64,000 nt of DNA, from the NCBI RefSeq assembly GCF_030463535.1, contig NC_132878.1, positions 96,415,873 to 96,479,872 on the forward strand, read 5' to 3'. Numbering within the stretch: the stretch's first letter is position 1; every line of letters starts with the position of its first letter. Of this stretch, positions 44,286 through 61,765 are shown in pieces. A model generated the notes under the pieces. It saw only the letters and a program-made list of their open reading frames with translations, had not been told where the DNA came from and searched no databases. Both the position numbers and the translations under genes were made by a program. The stretch comes from Salminus brasiliensis (taxonomy: Eukaryota > Chordata > Actinopteri > Characiformes > Bryconidae).

Positions 44286-44290
44286 CCAAT
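44286..44290 (+). promoter_or_regulatory. CCAAT box upstream of the protease homologue
   Basis: GGCCAATCAGAGCG in a locally CpG-rich stretch, 62 bases upstream of the ATG at 44352. This matches the NF-Y site consensus and supports 44352 being close to a real 5' end. Confidence 0.5.
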
Positions 44291-44351
44291 CAGAGCGCAG
44301 CGCGGTTTAACCGTCACCGGGCTCGTTGTCTGGCTGCTCTGGGGGGCAGCG

Positions 44352-47300
44352 ATGGTCCGAGGCCTGCAGGTGTTTGTTGGGGGGATTCTGGTGCTGATGG
44401 TGGTCTTTGTGTATTTGGGGGTGAAAGAGGAGCCGGTGAGACCCGAGTGTGAGTTCACTGCTCTCTGTACCTCACCAGCCTCGCCTCAGACACCTCCGCT
44501 TAGCTTCAACAGAGCAGAGCTTAGCTTAGCTTAGCTTAGCTTAGCTTAGCTTAGCTTATCTTAGCTTATCTTAGCTTTGTTTAGCTTATCTTAGCTTATC
44601 TTAGCTTAGCTTAGCTTAGCTTAGCTTAGCTTATCTTAGCTTATCTTAGCTTTGTTTAGCTTATCTTAGCTTATCTTAGCTTAGCTTAGCTTAGCTTAGC
44701 TTATCTTAGCTTAGTTTAGCTTAGTTTAGCTTATCTTAGCTTATCCTAGCTTAGCTTAGCTTAGCTTAGCTTATCTTAGCTTTGTTTAGCTTATCTTAGC
44801 TTATCTTAGCTTAGTTTAGCTTAGCTTAGCTTATCTTAGCTTAGTTTAGCTTATCTTAGCTTATCCTAGCTTAGCTTAGCTTATCTTAGCTTATCTTAGC
44901 TTTGTTTAGCTTATCTTAGCTTATCTTAGTTTAGCTTAGCTTATCTTAGCTTATCTTAGCTTATCTTAGTTTAGCTTAGCTTGGCTTAGTTTAGTTTAGC
45001 TTCGCTTGGCTTAGTGTAGTTTAGCTTAGCTTATCTTAGCTTATCTTAGTTTAGCTTAGCTTGGCTTAGTTTAGTTTTGCTTATCTTAGCATATCTTAGT
45101 GTAGTTTAGCTTAGCTTGTCTTAGCTTAGCTTAGCTTAGCTTAGTTTAGTTTTGCTTATCTTAGCTTATCTTAGTTTAGCTTAGCTTGGCTTAGTTTAGT
45201 TTAGCTTCGCTTAGCATATCTTAGTGTAGTTTAGCTTAGCTTGTCTTAGCTTAGCTTAGCTTAGTTTAGCTTAGTTTAGCTTGGCTTAGCTTAGCTTGGC
45301 TTAGTGTTGTTTAGCTTAGCTTGTCTTAGCTTAGCCTATCTTAGCTTAGTTTTGCTTAGCTTAGCATGTCTTAGTGTAGTTTAGCTTAGCTTGTCTTAGC
45401 TTAGCTTAGCTTAGTTTAGCTTAGTTTAGCTTGGCTTAGCTTAGCTTGGCTTAGTGTAGTTTAGCTTAGCTTATCTTAGTTTTGCTTATCTTAGCATATC
45501 TTAGTTTAGCTTAGCTTAGCTTATCTTAGCTTATCTTAGCTTGGCTTGGTTTAGTTTAGTTTAGTTGAGTTGAGTTGAGTTGAGTTTAGCTTAGCTTAGC
45601 TTGGCTTAGTTTGGTTGTTTGTTGCAGGTTTCAGGATGTTCCAGGATGCTGGTGTTATTAAATATGAATTATTTTACTATTTCTAACTATAACAACTAAT
45701 TCTTTTAAATGGTAAATTTAGTATCTGTAGCTATATTTTCGGTGAATTTGCTTTAGTGTTTGAAAATAATCAAATGCGAATTATTGTCTTCACATTTTAA
45801 TGCAGTATCTCTAAATAAAGTCTTTAGCTGCTTTATTAAAGTTACCAGCTACTTAATTTCAAGGAAGCAGTTATTTCGAGATGAGTTATGTGTAAATGTT
45901 AAATATAAATAGCATTTAAATAATATTTCATAAATATTATATCTACATTTGTATGTAATGGTTGTTATTATTTTGACGCTGTAAGTTTTAAGTTTGAGTT
46001 TAAATATTGAACAATCTTCCTATTTTAATAAGAAATAATATCTATCATTATAAGATATGTTGAAATAATCTTTTTAAAGTAGTAACGCAAAAATAAGAAC
46101 ATTATGATTTGTAATAAGTTTAAGTATTGAAAAATCTTAAAGTATATTTATAAATGATATAATGTTTAAATAATGTATTTCATTAATTCATGTTATTATT
46201 TCCACATTGTAAGTCTTCACTTTGAGATACTAACTTAAAATAATGACTAATTAAAAGTACAGTATTTATTTCAAGATTGGGTAATGTTCAAAAGTCTTTA
46301 AATACTATTTTAATAATGTTTAAATAATAACTATCGTTAGAAGTAGTTATTTCGACATACTAACACTAACATAAGGACTTAAAGAACATTATAAGTTTAA
46401 ATATTGATTTCTTAAATAATATTTTAATAATGTTTAAATAATATATTTCATTCATTCATGTTATTTCAACATAAGTCATTGCTTTGAGATACTAACTTAC
46501 AATAATTACTTATTAAAATAAGTATTTATTTCAAGATTTCAAATGTTAATGTTAAAAAGTCCTTAAATACTATTTTAAATAATATGTGTAAATAATATTT
46601 TTTATTAAAAGTTATTATTTCGACATCATAAGTCATTATTTTGAGTAATTCACAATAATGGCTTAAAGAAAATTATTTTGAGCAAGATTACGTTTAAATG
46701 TTGAGAAATCTTGAAATAATATTTCTGAAATATTGAATGAAATTATTCATTATTACAAAATAATGAATACAAAATATTAATGCTACTTTGGAAAGCCATC
46801 TATTCTCCAATGTCTGCTTTACAGGGCTGCTAGCTCTCCACAACATGGGTCTAATATGCAGTAAATGTAAAGTTTAAATGAATATATCAGTGCTATGTAA
46901 AATAAAATAAAATAAAATAAAATAAAGTACATAAACTCAGAAATCAGAAAGCAGCACCTAGAAATAATAACTAGAAAAGTCCAAGAAAGTCATTTTTACA
47001 TTTTAAATATTATTAATGGTGACAAAATATTGAAATAATATTTTAATGATTTTTAAAAATTATTATTATTATTATTTCTTTATTGTAAGTCATTACTTTG
47101 AGATAATTCCTCTGTATTTATTGATCATATAGGAATTATAGAGATTCAATGTTAGAAAAAAGAAATGGCTGAATCTCTTATTATTCAGCTTCTAACTGGA
47201 GATTTATCATTAAACGTCTGGATGTTCAGCTTTTATTAGGATCTTAGTCCTGAATCAGCAGGTTTAAGGCCGGTTACACAGAGACTGGTAGCTGTATGTA

Positions 47301-47613
47301 AGGAGTGCTGGTTGGTGGGTCCGCTGAGCTCCAGCCTGATCTTGTGGCTCTTACAGTGGAGTGTGGAAGGAAACCAGCGAGGCCGGAGAGGGAGAAGCGT
47401 CTGGTCGGAGGAACCGATGTCTCTGCTGGCGTCTGGCCGTGGCACGTGGCCGTTCTTCACCGGCCTAATTCATCAGCCCCGTTCAGGCATCACTGTGAGG
47501 GAACCATCATTGGCAGGATGTGGGTGGTTTCAGCTGCGGCGTGTTTCTACAGTGAAGAGCATGTGTGAGGAGACCTTCATTGATTCTGCGTTCTTCTATA
47601 TGTGTGTGTTTGT

Positions 47614-47646
<33 letters not shown>

Positions 47647-47697
47647 TTTGGACTAAGTTGGGGTTTAAGTGTTGCCTAATCAATGTTAACACTCAGA

Positions 47698-47732
<35 letters not shown>

Positions 47733-50700
47733 GTGTATATATACTGTATGCATAGTGTTTGTATAGTGTAGGTATAGAGTATGCATAAAATATGTTTAGT
47801 GTATGTATAGGGTATGTATATTGTGTGTATAACATGTGTATAGCATATGAATAGAGTTTGTAGTGTGTGTATAGAGTATGTATAGATTATAGAGTGTGTA
47901 TAAGGTGTGTGTATAGAGTATGTATATTGTGTGTGTATAGTGTATGTATAGAGAAAGTAGCGTGTGTATATAGTGTATGTGTAGTGTGTGTGTATAGTGT
48001 ATGTTTAGAATATTGTGTGTATAGCTTATGTATAAGAGTATGTAGTGTGTGTATAGTGTATGTGTAGTGTGTGTATAAGGTGTGTGTATAGAGTATGTAT
48101 AATGTGTGTATAGTGTGTGTATAGATTATATAGTGTGTATAAGGTGTGTATAGAGTATGTATAGTGTGTGTATAGATTATAGAGTATGTATAGTGTGTGT
48201 ATAGAGTATGTACAGTGTGTGCATAGATTATAGAGTATGTAGTGTGTGTATAGTGTATGTGTAGTGTGTGTATAAGGTGTGTGTATAGAGTATGTATAAT
48301 GTGTGTATAGTGTGTGTATAGATTATATAGTGTGTATAAGGTGTGTATAGAATATGTACAGTGTGTGCATAGATTATAGAGTATGTATAGTGTATGTATA
48401 AGATAAGATAAGATAGTCCTTTATTAGTCCCACAGTGGGGAAATTCACAATGTTTTATAGAATGTTGTATAGATCATAGAGTGTGTATAAGGTGTGTATA
48501 GAGTATGTATAGTGTGTGTATAGTGTATGTATAGATTATATAGTGTGTATAAGGTGAGTGTATAGAGTATGTATAGTGTATGTATAGATTATAGAGTGTG
48601 TATAAAGTGTGTGTATAGTGTATGTGTAGATTATAGAGTGTGTATAAGGTGTGTGAATAGTGTATGTATAGATTATAGAGTGTGTATGAGGTGTGTGTAT
48701 AGAGTATGTATAGTGTGTGTATAGAGTATGTATAGATTATAGAGTGTGTATAAGGTGTGTGTATAGAGTATGTATAGTGTGTGTATAGAGTATGTATAGA
48801 TTATAGAGTGTGTATAAGGTGTGTGTATAGAGTATGTATAGTGTGTGTATAGAGTATGTATAGATTATAGAGTGTGTATAAGGTGTGTGTATAGAGTATG
48901 TATAGTGTGTGTATAGAGTATGTATAGATTATAGAGTGTGTATAAGGTGTGTGTATAGAGTATGTATAGTGTGTGTATAGTGTATGTATAGATTATAGAG
49001 TGTGTATAAGGTATATGTATAGTGTATGTATGGATTATAGAGTGTGTATAAGGTGTATAATATGCACCTACCTTTTCCCCTTTTGATTTGACTCGTGTTG
49101 CTTCTCTCCTCTCAGGATCAGAAGTAACCTCATAGTGAAAGCTGGAGCAGGGAATCTGAAAGCTGACGAGCCCGAGACCCAGACTGTGGAAATCGCTCAG
49201 ATCATCCGACACAAAGACTTCAATCCCATCTCCTTACAAAACAACATCGCCCTCCTCAGACTGAGCGCCCCTCTGAAGTTCAGCGACGCTGTTTATGACG
49301 TCTGCATCCCAGACGAGTTTACAGGCAGGCACTCCTTCACAGACTGCCACATCACTGGCTACAACAAACTCGGAATTCTTCAGGAGGGATCTGTGGAGCA
49401 AATTCCCAGATTAAAGTGCAACATGCGAACATGGTGGAACTTCAGAGTCACCACTGACATGATTTGTGCCGGCCAGTACGGAGGAGGAACGGACGGTTGT
49501 AAGGTAGTGTTTCGTTTTTAGTCTCAGTTATTATTATTTTTAATTGACAGTAGACTGTGTTTATACAGTATAACATCCTTCATACATTTATGAGTGTCCT
49601 AGAACATCAGACTCTGTGTATCTGGTCATGGTTGAATAATGAGAGGTCAGTAGATGGAGGAGACAAACCGTGGCCCTTAAACACTGCTGTTCCTCCTTCA
49701 GAAGAACCTCCAGCAGAACCAGGACAGAGCTGAAAAACAAGCCAGTTCCTAAACCCCAAAACTGTTACATCACAGTCTTGACTTGTCATATTTACCCCAC
49801 CAACATTTACATGAACCTCGTCCACAAGATAAAGCTCTAGTCAAAGCTGGAGTAGCTGTAAAATGTGAGGGTGACCTCAGGAGAATATGGTGGTGTTGAC
49901 ATTTGAGAGCAGCTCATCATTTCCTGACTCTGTTATTATGTAAAATAACAGGGTGGTAAAATCAGTGTGTTTAGTTCTGAGGTAAAATAACAGGGTGGTA
50001 AAATCAGTGTGTTTTATTCTGAGGTAAAATAACAGGGTGGTAAAATCAGTGTGTTTTATTCTGAGGTAAAATAACAGGGTGGTAAAATCAGTGTGTTTAG
50101 TTCTGAGGTAAAATAACAGGGTGGTAAAATCAGTGTGTTTAGTTCTGAGGTAAAATAACAGGGTGGTAAAATCAGTGTGTTTTATTATAAGGTAAAATAA
50201 CAGGGTGGTAAAATCTGTGTGTTTTATTCTGGGGTAAAATAACAGGGTGGTAAAATCAGTGTGTTTTATTATAAGGTAAAATAACAGGGTGTTAAAATCA
50301 GTGTGTTTTATTCGGAGGTAAAATAACAGGGTGTTAAAATCAGTGTGTTTTATTCGGAGGTAAAATAACAGGGTGGTAAAATCAGTGTGTTTTATTCTGA
50401 GGTAAAATAACAGGGTGGTAAAATCAGTGTGTTTTATTCTGAGGTAAAATAAGAGGGTGGTAAAATCAGTCTGTTTTATTTTGGGGTAAAATAACAGGGT
50501 GGTAAAATCAGTGTTTAATTTGGAGGTAAAGTAACAGGGTGGTAAAATTACTATTTATACATCAAACAATAACTTACACAGTCAGTAAATATTTATACGT
50601 CTCCAGTCATAATTAGCAGCTCAGATTGCAGATGAAATTTAAGTAAACCTCTCTGTTTGCTCTCGTCTCGTTTACAGATTAATATCGGAGGCCCTCTGAC

Positions 50701-50845
50701 GTGTCTCCTGCCTCTGCAGCAGAGATACTACATTTCTGGAATCCGAATTGTCGGGGATTTGTGTGGTGTACCCAGACGACCCAATATTTACCTGAACACC
50801 ATGCAATACTATCTGTGGTTGGAGAAATATTTGATGGCCAGTTAA
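44352..50845 (+). CDS. Trypsin-fold serine protease homologue lacking the catalytic triad
   Basis: Four exons: 44352-44448, 47357-47564, 49116-49503 and 50678-50845 (TAA), 286 aa, all with in-frame GT-AG junctions. Residues 7-23 are hydrophobic (signal peptide or type II anchor). A propeptide ECGRKPARPEREKR precedes LVGG, the chymotrypsin-fold N-terminus (Leu48 for the usual Ile16). His57 is Ala94 (SAAACF for TAAHCF). Asp102 is Asn145 (NNIALL). Gly193-Asp194-Ser195 are Ile232-Asn233-Ile234 (CKINIGGPLTC). The S1-site Asp189 is kept as Asp228, as are the Cys42-Cys58 pair (Cys79, Cys95) and the Cys1-type and Cys122-type cysteines (PECG-like and DVCIP). No stop or frameshift is present. It cannot be a conventional peptidase; a binding or decoy role is inferred. 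Mammalian relatives with altered triads exist (for example PRSS50), and the PRSS cluster lies in the same human region as SACM1L and ELP6. Confidence 0.87.
44510..45605. repeat. (TTAGC)n / TTATCTTAGC satellite, protease homologue intron 1
   Basis: About 1.1 kb of the pentamer AGCTT/TTAGC with interspersed 10-bp TTATCTTAGC and TTAGTTTAGC variants. It begins about 60 bases into intron 1 (44449-47356). Confidence 0.97.
45660..47120. repeat. Diverged ~170-bp AT-rich tandem repeat, intron 1
   Basis: The recurring string is TAAGTCATTACTTTGAGATA-like, followed by AAATAAT and TTTAAATAATATTTCATTA (near 46205, 46465, 46625 and 47090). The copies are heavily diverged, so this is an old repeat. A run of AAATA at 46900-46925 is included. 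Confidence 0.55.
47600..49060. repeat. TGTATAG-based minisatellite, protease homologue intron 2
   Basis: A (GT)n start is followed by units such as GTATAGAGTATGTATAGTGT plus AGATTATAGAGTGTGTATAA. Around 48660-48990 the period is about 62 bp and very regular. A retroposon tail (48404-48455) interrupts it. Confidence 0.93.
49936..50545. repeat. 42-bp minisatellite, array 1 (protease homologue intron 3)
   Basis: About 14 units of GGTAAAATAACAGGGTGGTA plus AAATCAGTGTGTTTTATTCT and GA, 130 bases upstream of exon 4. Confidence 0.95.
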
Positions 50846-51053
50846 GTGTCATCCACCAGTCGTCATTGTTTTCTGCCTCTGTATTAAAGAATGTAAATGG
50901 ACTAATTTTAAGGTTAAATCTACATAATTCTTCTTCTAAAAGTGTTCACATTCTATATAAAAATCCTCTTAATCCTTAAAGTATTCATATGTGTAGATTA
51001 TTAAAGCTAGCATGTGTAGCATGTGTAAATAATTTGTCATTGAAAACATTGAG

Positions 51054-51059
51054 AATAAA
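51054..51059 (+). promoter_or_regulatory. Polyadenylation signal AATAAA of the protease homologue
   Basis: AATAAA 209 bases after the stop codon, followed by T-rich sequence. It supports transcription termination here. Confidence 0.5.
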
Positions 51060-51305
51060 ATATTCTTCTAAACTGTAGCTTTTTTATATTTATTACATTT
51101 TTGTTTCATAATGGATGTGCCTTACATTTCTAAATGTGTGCATTACAGAGGTGTAATAACCACTTCTATTCTCTTATAAATTGCTTATGAATGATATAAA
51201 ATCAGCATTACTAATAGACAGTACTAATACTGTAGATTTCCTAACTTTGTCTAAATTTCATGGGTTTTAAATGTCTTATATTGGAGTGTAGTGCAGGTGG
51301 AGGTG

Positions 51306-52044
51306 TGGTAAAATAACAGGGTGGTAAAATCAGTGTGTTTTATTCGGAGGTAAAATAACAGGGTGGTAAAATCAGTGTGTTTTATTCGGAGGTAAAATAA
51401 CAGGGTGGTAAAATCAGTGTGTTTTATTCTGGGGTAAAATAACAGGGTGGTAAAATCAGTGTGTTTTGTTCTGAGGTAAAATAACAGGGAGGTAAAATCA
51501 GTGTGTTTTATTCTGGGGTAAAATAACAGGGTGGTAAAATCAGTGTGTTTTATTCTGGGGTAAAATAACAGGGTGGTAAAATCAGTGTGTTTTATTCTGG
51601 GGTAAAATAACAGGGTGGTAAAATCTGTGTGTTTTATTCTGGGGTAAAATAACAGGGTGGTAAAATCAGTGTGTTTTTTCTGAGGTAAAATAACAGGGTG
51701 GTAAAATCAGTGTGTTTTATTCTGAGGTAAAATAACAGGGTGGTAAAATCAGTGTGTTTTATTCTGAGGTAAAATAACAGGGTGGTAAAATCAGTGTGTT
51801 TAGTTCTGAGGTAAAATAACAGGGTGGTAAAATCAGTGTGTTTTATTCTGAGGTAAAATAATAGGGTGGTAAAATCAGTGTGTTTTATTATAAGGTAAAA
51901 TAACAGGGTGGTAAAATCAGTGTGTTTTATTATGAGGTAAAATAACAGGGTGGTAAAATCAGTGTGTTTTATTCTGAGGTAAAATAACAGGGTGGTAAAA
52001 TCAGTGTGTTTTATTCTGAGGTAAAATAACAGGGTGGTAAAATC
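51306..52044. repeat. 42-bp minisatellite, array 2 (downstream of the protease homologue)
   Basis: About 17 units identical in kind to array 1. Exon 4 and the 3' UTR sit between the two arrays. Confidence 0.95.
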
Positions 52045-52199
52045 AATAATAATAAACAACTCATTCTACTAATGTTTTTAAAATGTTTCATTCACAGCAT
52101 TATAGAAGCAAACCTGACCCAGGCTTCTCTACATAAACACAATCATAACCTTCAGTCGACCTCAGTTTTCATTTGTGTGGAGTTCTGTGTTTTCAGCCC

Positions 52200-52353
52200 C
52201 TGGTGTGCAGCCTGTGAGTGGTCTACGGGGGGCAGCAGAGCGCTGGAGTGTGTGCAGTGCGGCAGGAGAAGAAGAGCTGCAGCAGTGGAGGGTGCTGTGT
52301 GGTTCCAGAGGTCCAGATCTGAACTGAGCTCCCAGGAAAGCAGAGGATCATTC
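52200..52353 (+). other. GC-rich unique segment, possible 5' non-coding exon of elp6
   Basis: A GC-rich, non-repetitive block that begins after TTTTCAG and ends TTCAG followed by GTACGG, so it has acceptor- and donor-like flanks. No family match in any frame. It could be a 5' UTR exon or simply unique intergenic DNA. Confidence 0.2.
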
Positions 52354-52739
52354 AGGTACGGCTCAGATCTCCAGCCTCACTCTCCAGGCTGACTGGTTTA
52401 CTGATCCGGTCTGGTGGCTGTGGTGCTGCTGGAGTCACGTGCTGAGGTCTGACTCAGAGGCCTGGTCTTTGTAGTCCCCAAACTTCCAGGGCTGCTGTGC
52501 TGAAGCTTGATCAGGGCCTTTCAGTGAGTGGAGTGTGTGGATGCTTCAGCCACGCTCTGCTGTGTGTATAGGTAGTCAGAACCACTGTTACTATCTCCAT
52601 GTGACATCATTTGCATAGTTTTGCCATAATGTGAATCTGGCAGTTGTTCTTTACATTGTCTCAGAATTTCAGGATGTACGGACCAATAGATATGCTCCAA
52701 AATACCAAGGAGAAACAAGGTTTATGCCCGATATATATA

Positions 52740-52767
52740 TGTGTGTGTGTGTATGTATTAATGTATG

Positions 52768-52830
<63 letters not shown>

Positions 52831-52890
52831 GTATGTATGTATGTATGTGTACATATATATAATGTAATATATATATTTAATGTATGTATG

Positions 52891-52954
<64 letters not shown>

Positions 52955-53050
52955 CATACATTAATACATATACATACATACATTATATATATGTACACAC
53001 ACACACATACATACATACATACATTATATTATACATACTGTATATATATT
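52740..53050. repeat. (TA)n / (TATG)n microsatellite block
   Basis: Two long TA runs (about 52769-52828 and 52905-52952) with TGTA/TATG spacers; all open frames across it are simple-sequence artefacts. Confidence 0.97.
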
Positions 53051-53405
53051 TGTGGACACCCCTTCTAATGAAAGCATTCAGCAACTTTAAGTTGCACCCA
53101 CACAGAGTTAAGTTGCTGACACAGATGTGCAAATGCACACACAGCTTGTCTAGTCCCTGTAGAAAAGAAGTACTGCCAATACAATAGGACTCTCTGGAGC
53201 ATCATAAAGCTACTGGCACCATGCTGCCTAATGCCAGGCGTGGGCTAAAGAGGGGTATAAAGCCCCCCAGCAGCATTGAGGAGCAGTGGAGCAGTGGAAG
53301 AACTGTGTTCTCTGGAATGATGGTGGTGGAGCTCCATCCAGTACTTTTGGGATGAGTTGGGAATGATGAGGTGGGGTGGTCATCATCATCATCATCATCA
53401 TCCAA
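53040..53405 (+). mobile_element. MITE family A copy, 3'-truncated
   Basis: From TTGTGGACACCCCTTCTAAT through the AGTCCCTGTAG, GGCACCATGCTGCCTAA and AGCATTGAGGAGC landmarks to an ATC trinucleotide run and CATCCAAC, where the match stops. Confidence 0.7.
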
Positions 53406-53648
53406 CAAAAATGAGCAATAAAAATGCTCAAACAATAAAATACGAAAAACACAGATAAAACGTAAAACCATAAAAAATATAGAATAATAATATTTTATTA
53501 TTTATTTATTATTATTATTATTATTAACATGAGGCTATTAACACTAAATGTCTCTGTAATGTCATTTCTCTCCACCATAGGGACTCATCCCGGCCTCCAG
53601 AGTTCACCGTGGATTTGCAGCGTTCCTTGTCCATGTCTAAGAAGAGCA

Positions 53649-61765
<8,117 letters not shown>

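Larger units (their letters stand above)
36449..44351. other. Gene-poor interval between sacm1l and the protease homologue
   Basis: Begins with the sacm1l 3' UTR, whose end I cannot place because no AATAAA is clearly preferred. It then holds MITEs, a CTGGTCAT-based minisatellite (40.4-43.0 kb) and AT-rich DNA (43.0-43.6 kb). No convincing coding exon was found. A 61-codon frame ending at 39464 has an exon-like tail but no family match. Confidence 0.6.

Noticed and set aside
44510-45605. TTAGC array as an internal telomere
   Set aside because: The vertebrate telomere repeat is TTAGGG; no such units are present.
49936-50545. ATAACAGGGT resemblance to the I-SceI homing endonuclease site
   Set aside because: It matches only part of the 18-bp site and appears in every unit; a coincidence of satellite sequence.
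49936-52044. CRISPR-like regular repeats
   Set aside because: There are no unique spacers, units are contiguous, and the host is a eukaryote with introns.
51634-52059. 141-codon minus-strand frame with FTTLLFYLRIKHTD repeats
   Set aside because: A 42-bp unit gives a 14-residue repeat; no coding evidence outside the array.
52072-52392. 106-codon frame with a Cys-rich stretch
   Set aside because: The start is in AT-rich repeat flank and there is no zinc-finger spacing pattern or homologue I recognise; kept only as a possible non-coding exon.
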